From JBCDGZ01 sp038750655 (GTDB lineage Bacteria; Bacteroidota; Bacteroidia; Chitinophagales; Saprospiraceae), in the NCBI GenBank assembly GCA_038750655.1, contig JBCDGZ010000049.1, positions 1-48,884 on the forward strand: DNA of 48,884 nt, read 5' to 3'. The notes under the pieces were generated by a model. That model made no database searches, was not told where the DNA came from, and saw only the letters and a list, made by a program, of their open reading frames with translations. This document shows positions 17,763 to 25,811 of the stretch, in pieces (positions within the stretch are counted from its first letter, which is position 1; every line of letters begins with the position of its first letter). The position numbers were made by a program, and so were the translations under genes.

Positions 17763-18845
17763 ATGAATACCATCAAAATAGCGATGCTCCTGGCGCTGGC
17801 TGCGTTGTTCCTTTGCCCCGCCTGCCAGGTCAGTCCCAGTGACGATGACGACGATCCCACCCCGCCGACGCCCAACCTGGACAGTTACGAAGACGGTATT
17901 TTCATCAGTCACCAAGGCAATCCTGCACTCAACATCAATTCCAGCGTTAGCTTCCGCGACCGAGCCACCAGCGGCGTAGTCGATAGCATCTATCAACAGG
18001 CCAATAGCGGCGCAGTACTGCCGCCCATCCACTCCATGCAGCTCCACGACGGCAGAATTTACCTGATCAGCAACAGCGAGAATCAAGTGGTAGTCGTAGC
18101 TGCCAACAGCTTCCAGCGCATCGGCACCATCAACAACCTGCAAAAGCCCCGCTACCTATTGCCCATCGGCAACAACAAAGCCTGCATCAGCGAATGGGGA
18201 GAGGATGGCATCAGCGGCCGTCTCAGCATCGTCGATCTCAACAGCCTTCAAATCAGCAACAGCATTCCTACTCGCCCCGGACCGGAGCAGATGTTACTGG
18301 ACGGCAATCACCTCTACGTAGTCAACAACGGCGGCTTCGCCCTGGATTCTGTCGTAAGTAAAGTGAGTTTGACTACCGAAGAAGTACTCGAAACCATCAA
18401 AGTTGGCTTGGCCCCCAACAGCCTACAAATAGATCAAAACGGCCATCTTTGGGTGCTCTGCCAAGGCATCAAAGACCCTTTTGTTCCCTCTAATAATCGT
18501 AATGGTGAGTTGGTAAGACTAGAAAATGATGAGCTACAATTCCGCTTGGAGCTGGCCCCCGCCGCCAATAATTTGGTCATCAGCCCCGACGGCAGCCGCC
18601 TCTATTTCGTCAATCAAGAATGGCTTTACGCGCATGGACTTGGCGATACCAGCCTTAGCCTGACGCCCTTCATCGCCTCGCCCTTTAGCCATATCGCCGT
18701 ACATCCAAATACCGGCGATTTGTATTGCGTCGATCCCCGCAATCTGCAAAGCGATGGCTCCGTACTGGTCTTCTCCGGCGTAGGCGCTTTACAATACACC
18801 TTTCAAACCAGCGTAGCCCCCAACGGCTTTGGGTTTATGGAATAG
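17763..18845 (+). CDS. Beta-propeller (YncE-like) lipoprotein
   Basis: This 360-residue protein has a signal sequence ending in PAC at residue 21, a plausible though non-ideal lipobox, followed by an acidic linker (DDDDDPTPPTP). The rest consists of repeated beta-propeller blades, with patterns such as GRIYLISNSENQVVVV, NHLYVVNNG and GHLWVLCQG. It resembles YncE/SMP-30-like surface proteins of Bacteroidota, which may bind ligands. No catalytic motif is visible. It starts 28 nt after the PAP2 gene and ends 2 nt from the convergent xseB stop. Confidence 0.78.
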   Translation: MNTIKIAMLLALAALFLCPACQVSPSDDDDDPTPPTPNLDSYEDGIFISHQGNPALNINSSVSFRDRATSGVVDSIYQQANSGAVLPPIHSMQLHDGRIYLISNSENQVVVVAANSFQRIGTINNLQKPRYLLPIGNNKACISEWGEDGISGRLSIVDLNSLQISNSIPTRPGPEQMLLDGNHLYVVNNGGFALDSVVSKVSLTTEEVLETIKVGLAPNSLQIDQNGHLWVLCQGIKDPFVPSNNRNGELVRLENDELQFRLELAPAANNLVISPDGSRLYFVNQEWLYAHGLGDTSLSLTPFIASPFSHIAVHPNTGDLYCVDPRNLQSDGSVLVFSGVGALQYTFQTSVAPNGFGFME

Positions 18846-18847
18846 CA

Positions 18848-19051
18848 CTACTCTTTGAACAACTGCCCCAGCTCTTTCTCCGTGGTACGCAGCTTATCGC
18901 GGCAAAACTGGATCAGCTCGGCGGCGCGTTGCGAGCGGGCAGCCAAGTCATCAATACCAATGCTCCCTTCCTCAATCTGATCTACAATTTGCTGCAACTC
19001 TTCGTAAGCGGTTTTGTAGCTGCTGATGGTCGTTTTTTTCTTCTTCGTCAT
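18848..19051 (-). CDS. xseB: Exodeoxyribonuclease VII small subunit
   Basis: This 67-residue protein has the XseB pattern YEELQQIVDQIEEGSIGIDDLAARSQRAAELIQFCRDKL and a basic N-terminus. XseB folds as a coiled-coil hairpin, and several copies wrap the XseA stalk. Exonuclease VII degrades single-stranded DNA from both ends. Its ATG lies 2 nt after the xseA stop, so the two are co-transcribed and probably translationally coupled. Confidence 0.96.
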   Translation of the reverse strand: MTKKKKTTISSYKTAYEELQQIVDQIEEGSIGIDDLAARSQRAAELIQFCRDKLRTTEKELGQLFKE

Positions 19052-19053
19052 AA

Positions 19054-20343
19054 TTAGTTGTTGACTGATAAGTTCAAGTGGTCGGTCGAATCTCGTTCAT
19101 CGCTACTGGGGTTAATCACCTGGCTTTCCAACGTTCCGTTTCGCAGTTGGGTTTGTAGTAAATCTCCCTTTTTAACTTCCTCCGTACCGCCAATGGCCTC
19201 TCCGTTGCGGCGCGTGATGCTGTAGCCCCGGCGCAGAGTCGACTCAATGCTCAACAGTTGATGTCGATCGCTGAGGTGTTCCAGTTCTCTGCTTTGTTGC
19301 TGTAGGTGTTGCCGAAGTTGCCGGGGCAGGCGCTCTTCGATGAAATCCAGCATGCGCTCGGACGCTTGCAGCTGGCTATTAGCTAGTGATTGCCATTGCT
19401 GCCGGAGGCCCGCCAGGGCGACAGCCTGCTCGTTAATTTGCTGGCTGGCCAAATTGCGCAGTCGCAGGGCCGCTTCCATGATTTGCTGCTCGAAAAGGGA
19501 GTTGTGGTGAATGATGAAATCCGCCACTGCCGTTGGCGTCTTCAGCGCCGTATGAGCAGTTAGGTCAAGCAAACTCTGGTCGATCTCGTGGCCAATTCCG
19601 CTGAGCACCGGCAAAGATAACTGGGCGACGGCCTCATTGAAAGCCAGCCCATCAAAGGCCATCAAATCCAACCGGGCGCCCCCTCCCCGGATGATGACTA
19701 CGCAATCGAAGTGGTCGTGCAGCTCTTCGATGGCGGCCAAGCTGCGCAGTAGCTCCTGCTCCGCATTGACGCCCTGTACGGCGGCGGCGAAGAGGCGGCA
19801 GCGGTACTGATACCCATAGGGGTTACCCTCCAGCTGGCGAATAAAATCGTGATAGCCAGCGGCTTGCTTGGAGCTAACGATGGCGATGTCTTGTAAGACA
19901 GTAGGCAGGGCCAGTTCGCCATTTTTGTCCAACAGCCCTCGTTGTTGAAGCTGCATGATGGCTTGGCGTTTTTGCAGGGCCAGCCGACCTAGTGTATAGG
20001 CCGGATCAATATCTTCGATCTGAAATTTGAGCCCGTAGCGTTCGTGGTAATCGACTTTGATTTGCAGGAGGACCTGCATGCCTTCCTGAAGAATATCATC
20101 GAGCTGCCGCCCGATGCGGCGGCGGATGCGCTTGTAACTGCGACTCCAGAGCACGGCCTCGGCCTGAGCAAGAATCCCTTCCTCTTCGGCCTCTTCGTCC
20201 TTTTGCACCAAGCTAAAATAGAAGTGTCCCCGCGAACGCTGGGCCTGCGCCAGCTCGCAGCTCACCCATACGGGCTCGGACAGATTGAGGGCCAGTACCC
20301 GGCGGATGTACTCATTTAATTCTTGTAGAGAATAAGATTTCAA
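19054..20343 (-). CDS. xseA: Exodeoxyribonuclease VII large subunit
   Basis: This is the 429-residue catalytic subunit. An N-terminal OB fold (1-115) is followed by the nuclease domain with SSKQAAGYHDF (157-167), RGGGARLDL (219-227) and GIGHEID (249-255), then a long coiled-coil stalk (about 285-360). The start is TTG at 20343. No ATG occurs before conserved residues, and a TATTTTTG promoter element lies just upstream. The last 20 residues (from about 410, containing SSDERDSTDHLNL) are encoded by a copy of a dispersed palindromic element, so the tail differs in origin from the rest. Confidence 0.95.
   Translation of the reverse strand: MKSYSLQELNEYIRRVLALNLSEPVWVSCELAQAQRSRGHFYFSLVQKDEEAEEEGILAQAEAVLWSRSYKRIRRRIGRQLDDILQEGMQVLLQIKVDYHERYGLKFQIEDIDPAYTLGRLALQKRQAIMQLQQRGLLDKNGELALPTVLQDIAIVSSKQAAGYHDFIRQLEGNPYGYQYRCRLFAAAVQGVNAEQELLRSLAAIEELHDHFDCVVIIRGGGARLDLMAFDGLAFNEAVAQLSLPVLSGIGHEIDQSLLDLTAHTALKTPTAVADFIIHHNSLFEQQIMEAALRLRNLASQQINEQAVALAGLRQQWQSLANSQLQASERMLDFIEERLPRQLRQHLQQQSRELEHLSDRHQLLSIESTLRRGYSITRRNGEAIGGTEEVKKGDLLQTQLRNGTLESQVINPSSDERDSTDHLNLSVNN
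19073..19114. repeat. Dispersed palindromic element, copy B, inside xseA
   Basis: This 42-base stretch aligns with 13551-13595: it shares TTCAAG at one end, GAATCTCGTTCATCGC in the middle and GGTTA at the other end. The stem pairing is partly lost here. It lies in frame within the 3' end of xseA. Confidence 0.65.
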
Positions 20344-20361
20344 TTTTTAACAGTTGTTGAG

Positions 20362-20369
20362 CAAAAATA
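20362..20369 (-). promoter_or_regulatory. -7 promoter element of xseA (TATTTTTG)
   Basis: An exact TAnnTTTG match on the minus strand lies about 19 nt upstream of the TTG start of xseA. It would give a leader of roughly a dozen bases. No clear -33 element is seen. Its position supports the TTG start. Confidence 0.5.
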
Positions 20370-20437
20370 TATTGAAAAATAGAAGCAGAATAATTTAATT
20401 CCCATTAAATTAATGATTCCTTAAAATTGGCTTTACT

Positions 20438-22729
20438 ATGACCCGTTCACTCCTATCTATTGCATTTACGCTGTTCCTTTTGCTATCCCTCAGTGCTCAA
20501 ACGATGTTTCCTGAGCCGGGACGAGTCTTCAGGGATGATCGCATTCCTCGGATTGATATTCGCCTTTCCGATGCTGATCTCGATTTCTTGCTTGAACCCA
20601 GCAATCTACAAAGTGATGAATATAAACCGGCGAGCTTCTATTGGGATGATGGCGAGGAGCAAGATACGGTGGAATCTGTAGGCTTTCGGCTGCGGGGAAA
20701 TTCGGCCCGAGGGGCGCAAAAGAAGTCCTTCAAAGTTTCTTTTGATGAATTTGTTGATGGGCAAAAGTTCAAAAAGCTGGAACGACTCAATATCAATGGA
20801 GAACACAATGATCCTAGTATTGCTCGCTCTAAATTGAGCTGGGATTTGCTCCGAGAGCTAGAGGTGCCGAGCTCCCGCGCCAATCATGTTCGCCTCTATA
20901 TTAATGGAGACTACTACGGCCTCTATCTAAATGTAGAGCACATCGATGAAGAATTCGTTGAACTGCGCTTTGGCAACAAAGACGGTAACCTCTACAAGTG
21001 CCTTTTTCCGGCCGATTTAGATTACAAGGGGGGTGATCCAGAACTGTACAAAGAGGCCCGATTCGGTCGTCGCACTTATGAGTTGAAAACCAATGAGCAG
21101 GAAGATGACTACGCCGATCTAGCCGGTTTCATCGACGTACTCAATAATACCGCTATCGATGATTTGCCCTGTGAGCTAGAAAAAGTATTCAATGTTGACG
21201 GCTATCTCCGGGCGATGGTCTACGACATTCTTTGCGGCAATTGGGACGGTCCGATTTTTAACAAAAACAATTTTTACCTCTACCACAACACCGAAACTGG
21301 TCAGATCGAATACCTCCCCTATGATCTGGATAATACCTGGGGCATCGACTTTTTGGGAGAAGACTGGGGCCTGCGCGACATTTACAGTTGGGCCCGGGAC
21401 AATGAACCTCGTCCGATCTACACGCGCATCATGGCCGTCGAGGAGTATCGGAATCGTTTTTCCTACTACCTCTCCAAGTACATGAACAGCGTTTTCAACA
21501 GAGATGTCCTCAATCCACGCTTAGAACAGTTGCGCCAGCAAATGCGGGAGTTTGTGGAGATCGATACTTATTATCCGCGCGATTATGGTTTCAGTCCCAC
21601 TGATTTCGATAATGCCTTTAGCGACAATGCCACGGGAGCCGGCCACGTTAAATATGGCTTGCGCAATTACGTCAGCACCCGTCGCGAAAGTGCCTCCAAT
21701 CAGTTGGATTTAAAGGCTATCGCTCCCATTATCACCCAAGTTTCTAATAATCAACCCACGGCAGGCCAGGAGATTGTGATTACTGCTCGCGTAGAAGATG
21801 ACGCTGCGGTGAATACGGTGGTGCTCAATTATTCTTTTGGAAATACCATGCAGCTTACGGAGGAACCGATGTTCGATGATGGCATGCACGGCGATGGAGA
21901 AGCCGGGGATGGAACCTACGGTACTTTTCTCTCTACTTTGACAGGCGAAACCTCCTTGAGCTATTTCGTCCAATCTAGCGATGATGAGGATAAAGTCAGT
22001 CGCAGTCCTCTTTGTGATTTTAAAGAAATGAATATCTTCCGATCGACCTCCACCCTCTATATTAATGAAATTATGGCCTCCAACTCGACGGTCATTGCGG
22101 ACGAGGAAGGCGAGTTCGACGACTGGATTGAGCTGTACAACGGCGGCTCAGATGCGGTCAACCTCAACGGCCTCTATCTAACCGACAACCTCAACAACCC
22201 CGACAAATGGGCCTTCCCCGACATCACCCTCGGCGCGGGGCAATTCCTGCTCATCTGGGCGGATGACGATGAAGAACAAGGCCAGCTCCACCTCCCCTAC
22301 AAGCTTTCTGCCGACGGCGAGGAAGTCGGCATCTTCGCGCTGGATAACGGTGAATTCACCGCCATCGACCAAATGACCTTCGGCCCACAAGCCACCGACC
22401 AAGCCTTCGGCCGCCTCCCCAACGGCACCGGCCCTTTCCAAGTGCTCGTCCCCACCCCCGGCGCGAGCAACGAAGCCCTCAGTACTGGCCCCGGCCCCGC
22501 CTACCCCAGCTTCCAGCTCTCCCCCAACCCCTTCACCAACCAACTCCTCATCGAATTCGAAGGACAGGCGGAGGTACAAATCACGGACCTAAGCGGTCGC
22601 CTAATCTGGCACCAGGAGTTTGTAGATCAGCTGAGTTGGACGCCTGAAGATGTGCAGGCTACTGTTTTTATTGTGAGTATTTGGCGGGAGGGGAAGATGC
22701 TGGTGTCGCGGCAGGTGCTTCGGCTGTAG
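20438..22729 (+). CDS. CotH-kinase / lamin-tail domain protein with T9SS sorting signal
   Basis: This is a 763-residue secreted protein. A signal peptide (1-20, ending LLLSLSAQ) precedes a CotH domain (about 25-420), which has VRLYINGDYYGLYLNVEH and the metal-site region YDLDNTWGIDF near residue 295. CotH proteins are atypical extracellular kinases. A short beta domain (about 425-530) follows, then a lamin-tail domain (about 537-680: LYINEIMASN, EFDDWIELYN, NLNGLYLTDN). The C-terminal sorting domain of T9SS type A starts at about 688 (FQLSPNPFTNQLLIEF). It is divergent from xseA, with 94 nt between the starts. Its target is unknown. Confidence 0.9.
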   Translation: MTRSLLSIAFTLFLLLSLSAQTMFPEPGRVFRDDRIPRIDIRLSDADLDFLLEPSNLQSDEYKPASFYWDDGEEQDTVESVGFRLRGNSARGAQKKSFKVSFDEFVDGQKFKKLERLNINGEHNDPSIARSKLSWDLLRELEVPSSRANHVRLYINGDYYGLYLNVEHIDEEFVELRFGNKDGNLYKCLFPADLDYKGGDPELYKEARFGRRTYELKTNEQEDDYADLAGFIDVLNNTAIDDLPCELEKVFNVDGYLRAMVYDILCGNWDGPIFNKNNFYLYHNTETGQIEYLPYDLDNTWGIDFLGEDWGLRDIYSWARDNEPRPIYTRIMAVEEYRNRFSYYLSKYMNSVFNRDVLNPRLEQLRQQMREFVEIDTYYPRDYGFSPTDFDNAFSDNATGAGHVKYGLRNYVSTRRESASNQLDLKAIAPIITQVSNNQPTAGQEIVITARVEDDAAVNTVVLNYSFGNTMQLTEEPMFDDGMHGDGEAGDGTYGTFLSTLTGETSLSYFVQSSDDEDKVSRSPLCDFKEMNIFRSTSTLYINEIMASNSTVIADEEGEFDDWIELYNGGSDAVNLNGLYLTDNLNNPDKWAFPDITLGAGQFLLIWADDDEEQGQLHLPYKLSADGEEVGIFALDNGEFTAIDQMTFGPQATDQAFGRLPNGTGPFQVLVPTPGASNEALSTGPGPAYPSFQLSPNPFTNQLLIEFEGQAEVQITDLSGRLIWHQEFVDQLSWTPEDVQATVFIVSIWREGKMLVSRQVLRL

Positions 22730-23280
22730 AGTAGGTGCAGCTGAGGCTTAAGCGACAAGGTTAGATGTAAGCAAACGTACAGATTCAGGCTAAAGCCCGG
22801 CTGTAAGAATAAGCTCAGGTATCGCTGTAGGAGTACTGTGTGTAAGGAAATAAGTCGTAAATAACCGAGAGTAGTGCCTGTACAAACGCAGGGCTTGCGC
22901 CTTTTTGGGAGGGCCCACCCTCAAAACCACCGCCGCCAACCCGCCTGTTTTTCTGAATGTCCTAACCATAGCTGGCCTGGACTTGCAAGCGGGTCGCAAG
23001 AACTCCTCTTTTGGGAAGCTGGCATCCTTTCTCTCTCTAGGCCTGCGAGAGAAAAAGGGCATATGTACTAAAGGGAATTACCAAAGCAATCAATGTGGGC
23101 TTAAACGCTGTGCTGGGCTTTGATAAGCATCAAGACAGGCGCAAATATAACACAATATGTTTTAAAAGTCAAAAAATGCCTTTAGAAAGTGAAAATGCCC
23201 GACCAAGCAAGTGCTCAACCAGGCATTTCTGTATTTTAATCTGCTGGCCTTGATCGTACAAGACCGGCCAATTCATTTCA
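22730..23280. other. GC-rich intergenic region with hairpins, no convincing gene
   Basis: The 551 bases between cotH-like and sucC hold several short inverted repeats: CTTGC...GCAAG near 22983, TCTCTC...GAGAGA near 23031, and GGGAGGGCCCACCC near 22908. A 90-residue open frame runs on the minus strand (22790-23062). Its low-complexity, arginine-rich sequence has no ribosome-binding context and does not look like a protein. The region may be a dispersed non-coding element. I cannot confirm this from one copy. Confidence 0.4.
23193..23228 (-). terminator. Terminator of sucC
   Basis: On the minus strand 15 bases (AAATGCCTGGTTGAG) pair with 15 others across a 6-nt loop. All 15 pairs hold only if G-U wobbles are allowed on this strand, and the stem is followed by TTTTCACTTTC. 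On the plus strand the same sites would be A-C mismatches, so the direction is clear. It lies about 53 nt past the sucC stop. Confidence 0.75.
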
Positions 23281-24483
23281 TTATTCCAATACTTTCTTCA
23301 CCAAATCCGCCGCCTCTTGCAGCAAAATTGCAGAGTGGACTTCCAGGCCAGACTCATCGATGATGGTCTTGGCGATGTCTGCGTTGGTGCCTTGCAGACG
23401 GACGATGATTGGTACGTTGATGTTGCCCATATTGCGATAGGCATCAACGACGCCCTGCGCTACTCGGTCGCAGCGAACGATGCCACCAAAGATATTGATT
23501 AGAATGGCTTTCACTTTCGGGTCGCGGAGAATGATGCGGAAGGCTTTTTCGACCCGTTCTGCATCCGCCGTTCCGCCTACATCGAGGAAGTTGGCTGGCT
23601 CGCCACCGGAGAGCTTGATGATGTCCATTGTAGCCATGGCCAGACCGGCACCGTTGACCATACAGCCGACATTGCCGTCGAGATTAACATAGTTGAGACC
23701 GTGGCTCTTGGCTTCGACCTCTACGGGGTCTTCCTCGTCAGTATCGCGCATCTCGGCCAGGTCAGCGTGGCGGTAAAGGGCATTATCGTCCAGACTTACC
23801 TTGCAATCTACCGCAACGATGCGATCATCACCGGTTTTTAGACAAGGGTTGATTTCAAACAATGAAGCATCGCTCTTCACGAAAGCTGTATATAGGGCAT
23901 TAATAAATTTGGTCATTTCCTTGAAGGCCTTACCGCTCAGTCCGAGATTGAAAGCGACCTTACGCAGCTGAAAGCCCTGCAAGCCCAGCGTTGGATCGAC
24001 GTATTCTTTGTGTACCAGATGAGGGGTTTCTTCGGCTACTTTTTCGATGTCCATCCCCCCTTCAGTAGAATAGATAATGACATTGCACTTGCGCTCGCGG
24101 TCCATGAGAATAGAGACGTAGAATTCCTTATTGGCATCAAAATCAGGAGCGTAGGCGTCTTCGGCAACCAGGACTTTGCGGACCAGCTTACCGGGGCCGT
24201 TGAGTCCTCCGGGCGTTTGTGGCGTTTTGAGCATCATACCCAGGATATTACCAGCGTGTTCTTTAATCTCGTCGAGGTTTTTGGCCAGTTTGACACCGCC
24301 GCCTTTACCTCGCCCCCCGGCGTGGATTTGGGCTTTCACAACGGCCATCTCAGTGCCCGTTTGCTTTTGTAAGTCGTGGAATGCGTTGACCGCTTCATCG
24401 ACGGTAGTTGCCACGATGCCTTCCTGTATAGCTACACCGAAGCTTTTGAGTAATTGCTTGCCTTGAAATTCGTGTAAATTCAT
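23281..24483 (-). CDS. sucC: Succinyl-CoA synthetase beta subunit
   Basis: This 400-residue subunit of succinyl-CoA ligase makes succinate, ATP or GTP, and CoA in the TCA cycle together with SucD. The N-terminal ATP-grasp domain (MNLHEFQGKQLLKSFGV, KAQIHAGGRGKGGGV near residue 50, DCKVSLDDNALYRH) and the C-terminal ligase domain (GNVGCMVNGAGLAMATMD, NIFGGIVRCDRVA) are both complete. Length is normal. sucD is not in the window, so the two subunits are unlinked, as in many Bacteroidota. A TACTTTTG promoter element lies about 50 nt upstream. Confidence 0.97.
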   Translation of the reverse strand: MNLHEFQGKQLLKSFGVAIQEGIVATTVDEAVNAFHDLQKQTGTEMAVVKAQIHAGGRGKGGGVKLAKNLDEIKEHAGNILGMMLKTPQTPGGLNGPGKLVRKVLVAEDAYAPDFDANKEFYVSILMDRERKCNVIIYSTEGGMDIEKVAEETPHLVHKEYVDPTLGLQGFQLRKVAFNLGLSGKAFKEMTKFINALYTAFVKSDASLFEINPCLKTGDDRIVAVDCKVSLDDNALYRHADLAEMRDTDEEDPVEVEAKSHGLNYVNLDGNVGCMVNGAGLAMATMDIIKLSGGEPANFLDVGGTADAERVEKAFRIILRDPKVKAILINIFGGIVRCDRVAQGVVDAYRNMGNINVPIIVRLQGTNADIAKTIIDESGLEVHSAILLQEAADLVKKVLE

Positions 24484-24529
24484 ATCAACTCTAGGTGAAA
24501 TTATTAAGAAGATTAAGATGGAATCGCCG

Positions 24530-24537
24530 CAAAAGTA
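24530..24537 (-). promoter_or_regulatory. -7 promoter element of sucC (TACTTTTG)
   Basis: An exact TAnnTTTG match on the minus strand lies 47 nt upstream of the sucC ATG. It is paired with a divergent element at 24577-24584, so the 127-base gap carries both promoters. Confidence 0.5.
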
Positions 24538-24576
24538 AATCTTTTTTGGGGGAAATACGGCAATTGAAGTACATTA

Positions 24577-24584
24577 TATTTTTG
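24577..24584 (+). promoter_or_regulatory. -7 promoter element of the DUF4442 gene (TATTTTTG)
   Basis: An exact TAnnTTTG match lies 26 nt upstream of the ATG at 24611, giving a leader of about 15-20 bases. No -33 element is clear. Confidence 0.5.
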
Positions 24585-24610
24585 TAACTTGTTGGTCTAA
24601 AATTTTTCCT

Positions 24611-25138
24611 ATGTCTAGCACCACTGTACGCACTTATGATCCTCAATCTCCGGCGCTACAAGCCCAGCGCAAAGCCCTCACTTCGGGCTTCAAGTTTGTT
24701 TTGTATATGCTCTTTCGGCTGCCGACGGCCATTTGGTGGGGCTTGAGGGTTAAATCCTGTACCTACCAACGCTCGGAGATCACCTTGCCCTACGGCTGGC
24801 GTACCCAAAATCCTTATAAATCGATTTATTTCGCTGCACAGGCCGGAGCTGCCGAGCTTTCTACGGGTGTCCTGGCCAGCCTTGCTATTCAGAATAGGGG
24901 GTGTCGCATCTCTATGCTGGTGCGCCAAATTGAGTGCGAGTTTGTGAAGAAGGCCAATTCCCTGACGACTTACACTTGCGAGGATGGTGAAGCCGTGTTG
25001 GAAACCATACAAAAGGCTATTGATACCGGCGAGGGACACACCGTCACCATGACCTCCACGGGCGTACAAACCAACGGCGAGGTCGTTTCGCAGTTCAAAG
25101 TGACCTGGTCTTTTAAAGTAAAAACCTCCAAAAGCTGA
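24611..25138 (+). CDS. DUF4442 (hotdog-fold thioesterase-like) protein
   Basis: This 175-residue cytoplasmic protein fits DUF4442, a family with a predicted hotdog fold related to acyl-CoA thioesterases. Visible landmarks are ITLPYGWRTQNPYKSIYFAAQAGAAELSTG (the helix that lies across the sheet) and the strands SMLVRQIECEFVKKA and HTVTMTSTGVQT. The Asp/Glu of the AELSTG helix is where the active site of related thioesterases lies. Substrate is unknown. It is divergent from sucC. Confidence 0.82.
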   Translation: MSSTTVRTYDPQSPALQAQRKALTSGFKFVLYMLFRLPTAIWWGLRVKSCTYQRSEITLPYGWRTQNPYKSIYFAAQAGAAELSTGVLASLAIQNRGCRISMLVRQIECEFVKKANSLTTYTCEDGEAVLETIQKAIDTGEGHTVTMTSTGVQTNGEVVSQFKVTWSFKVKTSKS

Positions 25139-25279
25139 TCTACTCCCCAGATGATGATTTTTGTCATCCTCCCTTATCTGATTTTTCCTTAACTTAGGAA
25201 GATACTTGATTTTGCCCTAGCCACGTACATAACCATCGACAGCTCGATTACACATATCAGACCCCGCTTTAAACTTCAG

Positions 25280-25750
25280 GTGGCGCTGCCGCCGGAGGAA
25301 ATTATGGGTCGCATCCAACAGATGATCAACGAGCGTCGCCATCCCATCATTGGTAACATTGTCAACGAGCACATCATTTTAGACATCAAGGCCGAAGACC
25401 TGCACTACTGGTCTCCACAACTCAACTTTCGGGTGGAACCGGATGAGGAAGTGGAAGGACATAGCATCGTAGCCGGACTCATCGGGCCAAGGCCGGCGGT
25501 ATGGACCCTTTTTATGTTTATTTACTTCTCTATAGGTACCCTTGGTTTTTTCATCTCTTCCTATGGAGTTGCTCGATGGATGCTGAATGAATACAGCCAC
25601 GCCCTCTGGGCCTTCCCCCTCGCCATTCTCTTTATGCTTACTGCTTACAAAGCAGGGAAAGTCGGTGAGCAAATGGGTCGCGATCAGGTAGAAATGCTGA
25701 AGTATTTTGTTCTGGAAGCCATTACGGTAGAAAAAAAGGTCGAAAAATAA
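25280..25750 (+). CDS. Two-TM membrane protein of unknown function, start uncertain
   Basis: The called frame from GTG 25280 gives 156 residues. A soluble N-terminal part of about 70 residues is followed by two transmembrane helices (about 74-97 and 106-123) and a short charged tail. The frame stays open upstream to 25193 and reads like protein (ITHIRPRFKLQV just before the GTG), but it has no ATG, GTG or TTG. The true start may be a rare ATA or ATT codon, or the GTG. I do not recognise the family. It may share a transcript with the DUF4442 gene 141 nt upstream. Confidence 0.65.
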   Translation: MALPPEEIMGRIQQMINERRHPIIGNIVNEHIILDIKAEDLHYWSPQLNFRVEPDEEVEGHSIVAGLIGPRPAVWTLFMFIYFSIGTLGFFISSYGVARWMLNEYSHALWAFPLAILFMLTAYKAGKVGEQMGRDQVEMLKYFVLEAITVEKKVEK

Positions 25751-25788
25751 AGCAGGTGAAAACCCGCTGCTGCGAATTTTCACCTGCT
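25751..25788. terminator. Bidirectional terminator between convergent genes
   Basis: AGCAGGTGAAAA (25751-25762) pairs perfectly with TTTTCACCTGCT (25777-25788) around a 14-nt loop. On the minus strand a T-rich run follows, so it serves best for the metalloprotease gene. It can also stop the plus-strand gene that ends at 25750. Confidence 0.8.
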
Positions 25789-25811
25789 CTGTTTGGAAGC
25801 GCGGTCCGAAA

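Noticed and set aside
22790..23062. 90-residue open frame on the minus strand
   Set aside because: It is arginine-rich without domain or start signal and overlaps inverted repeats. It looks non-coding.
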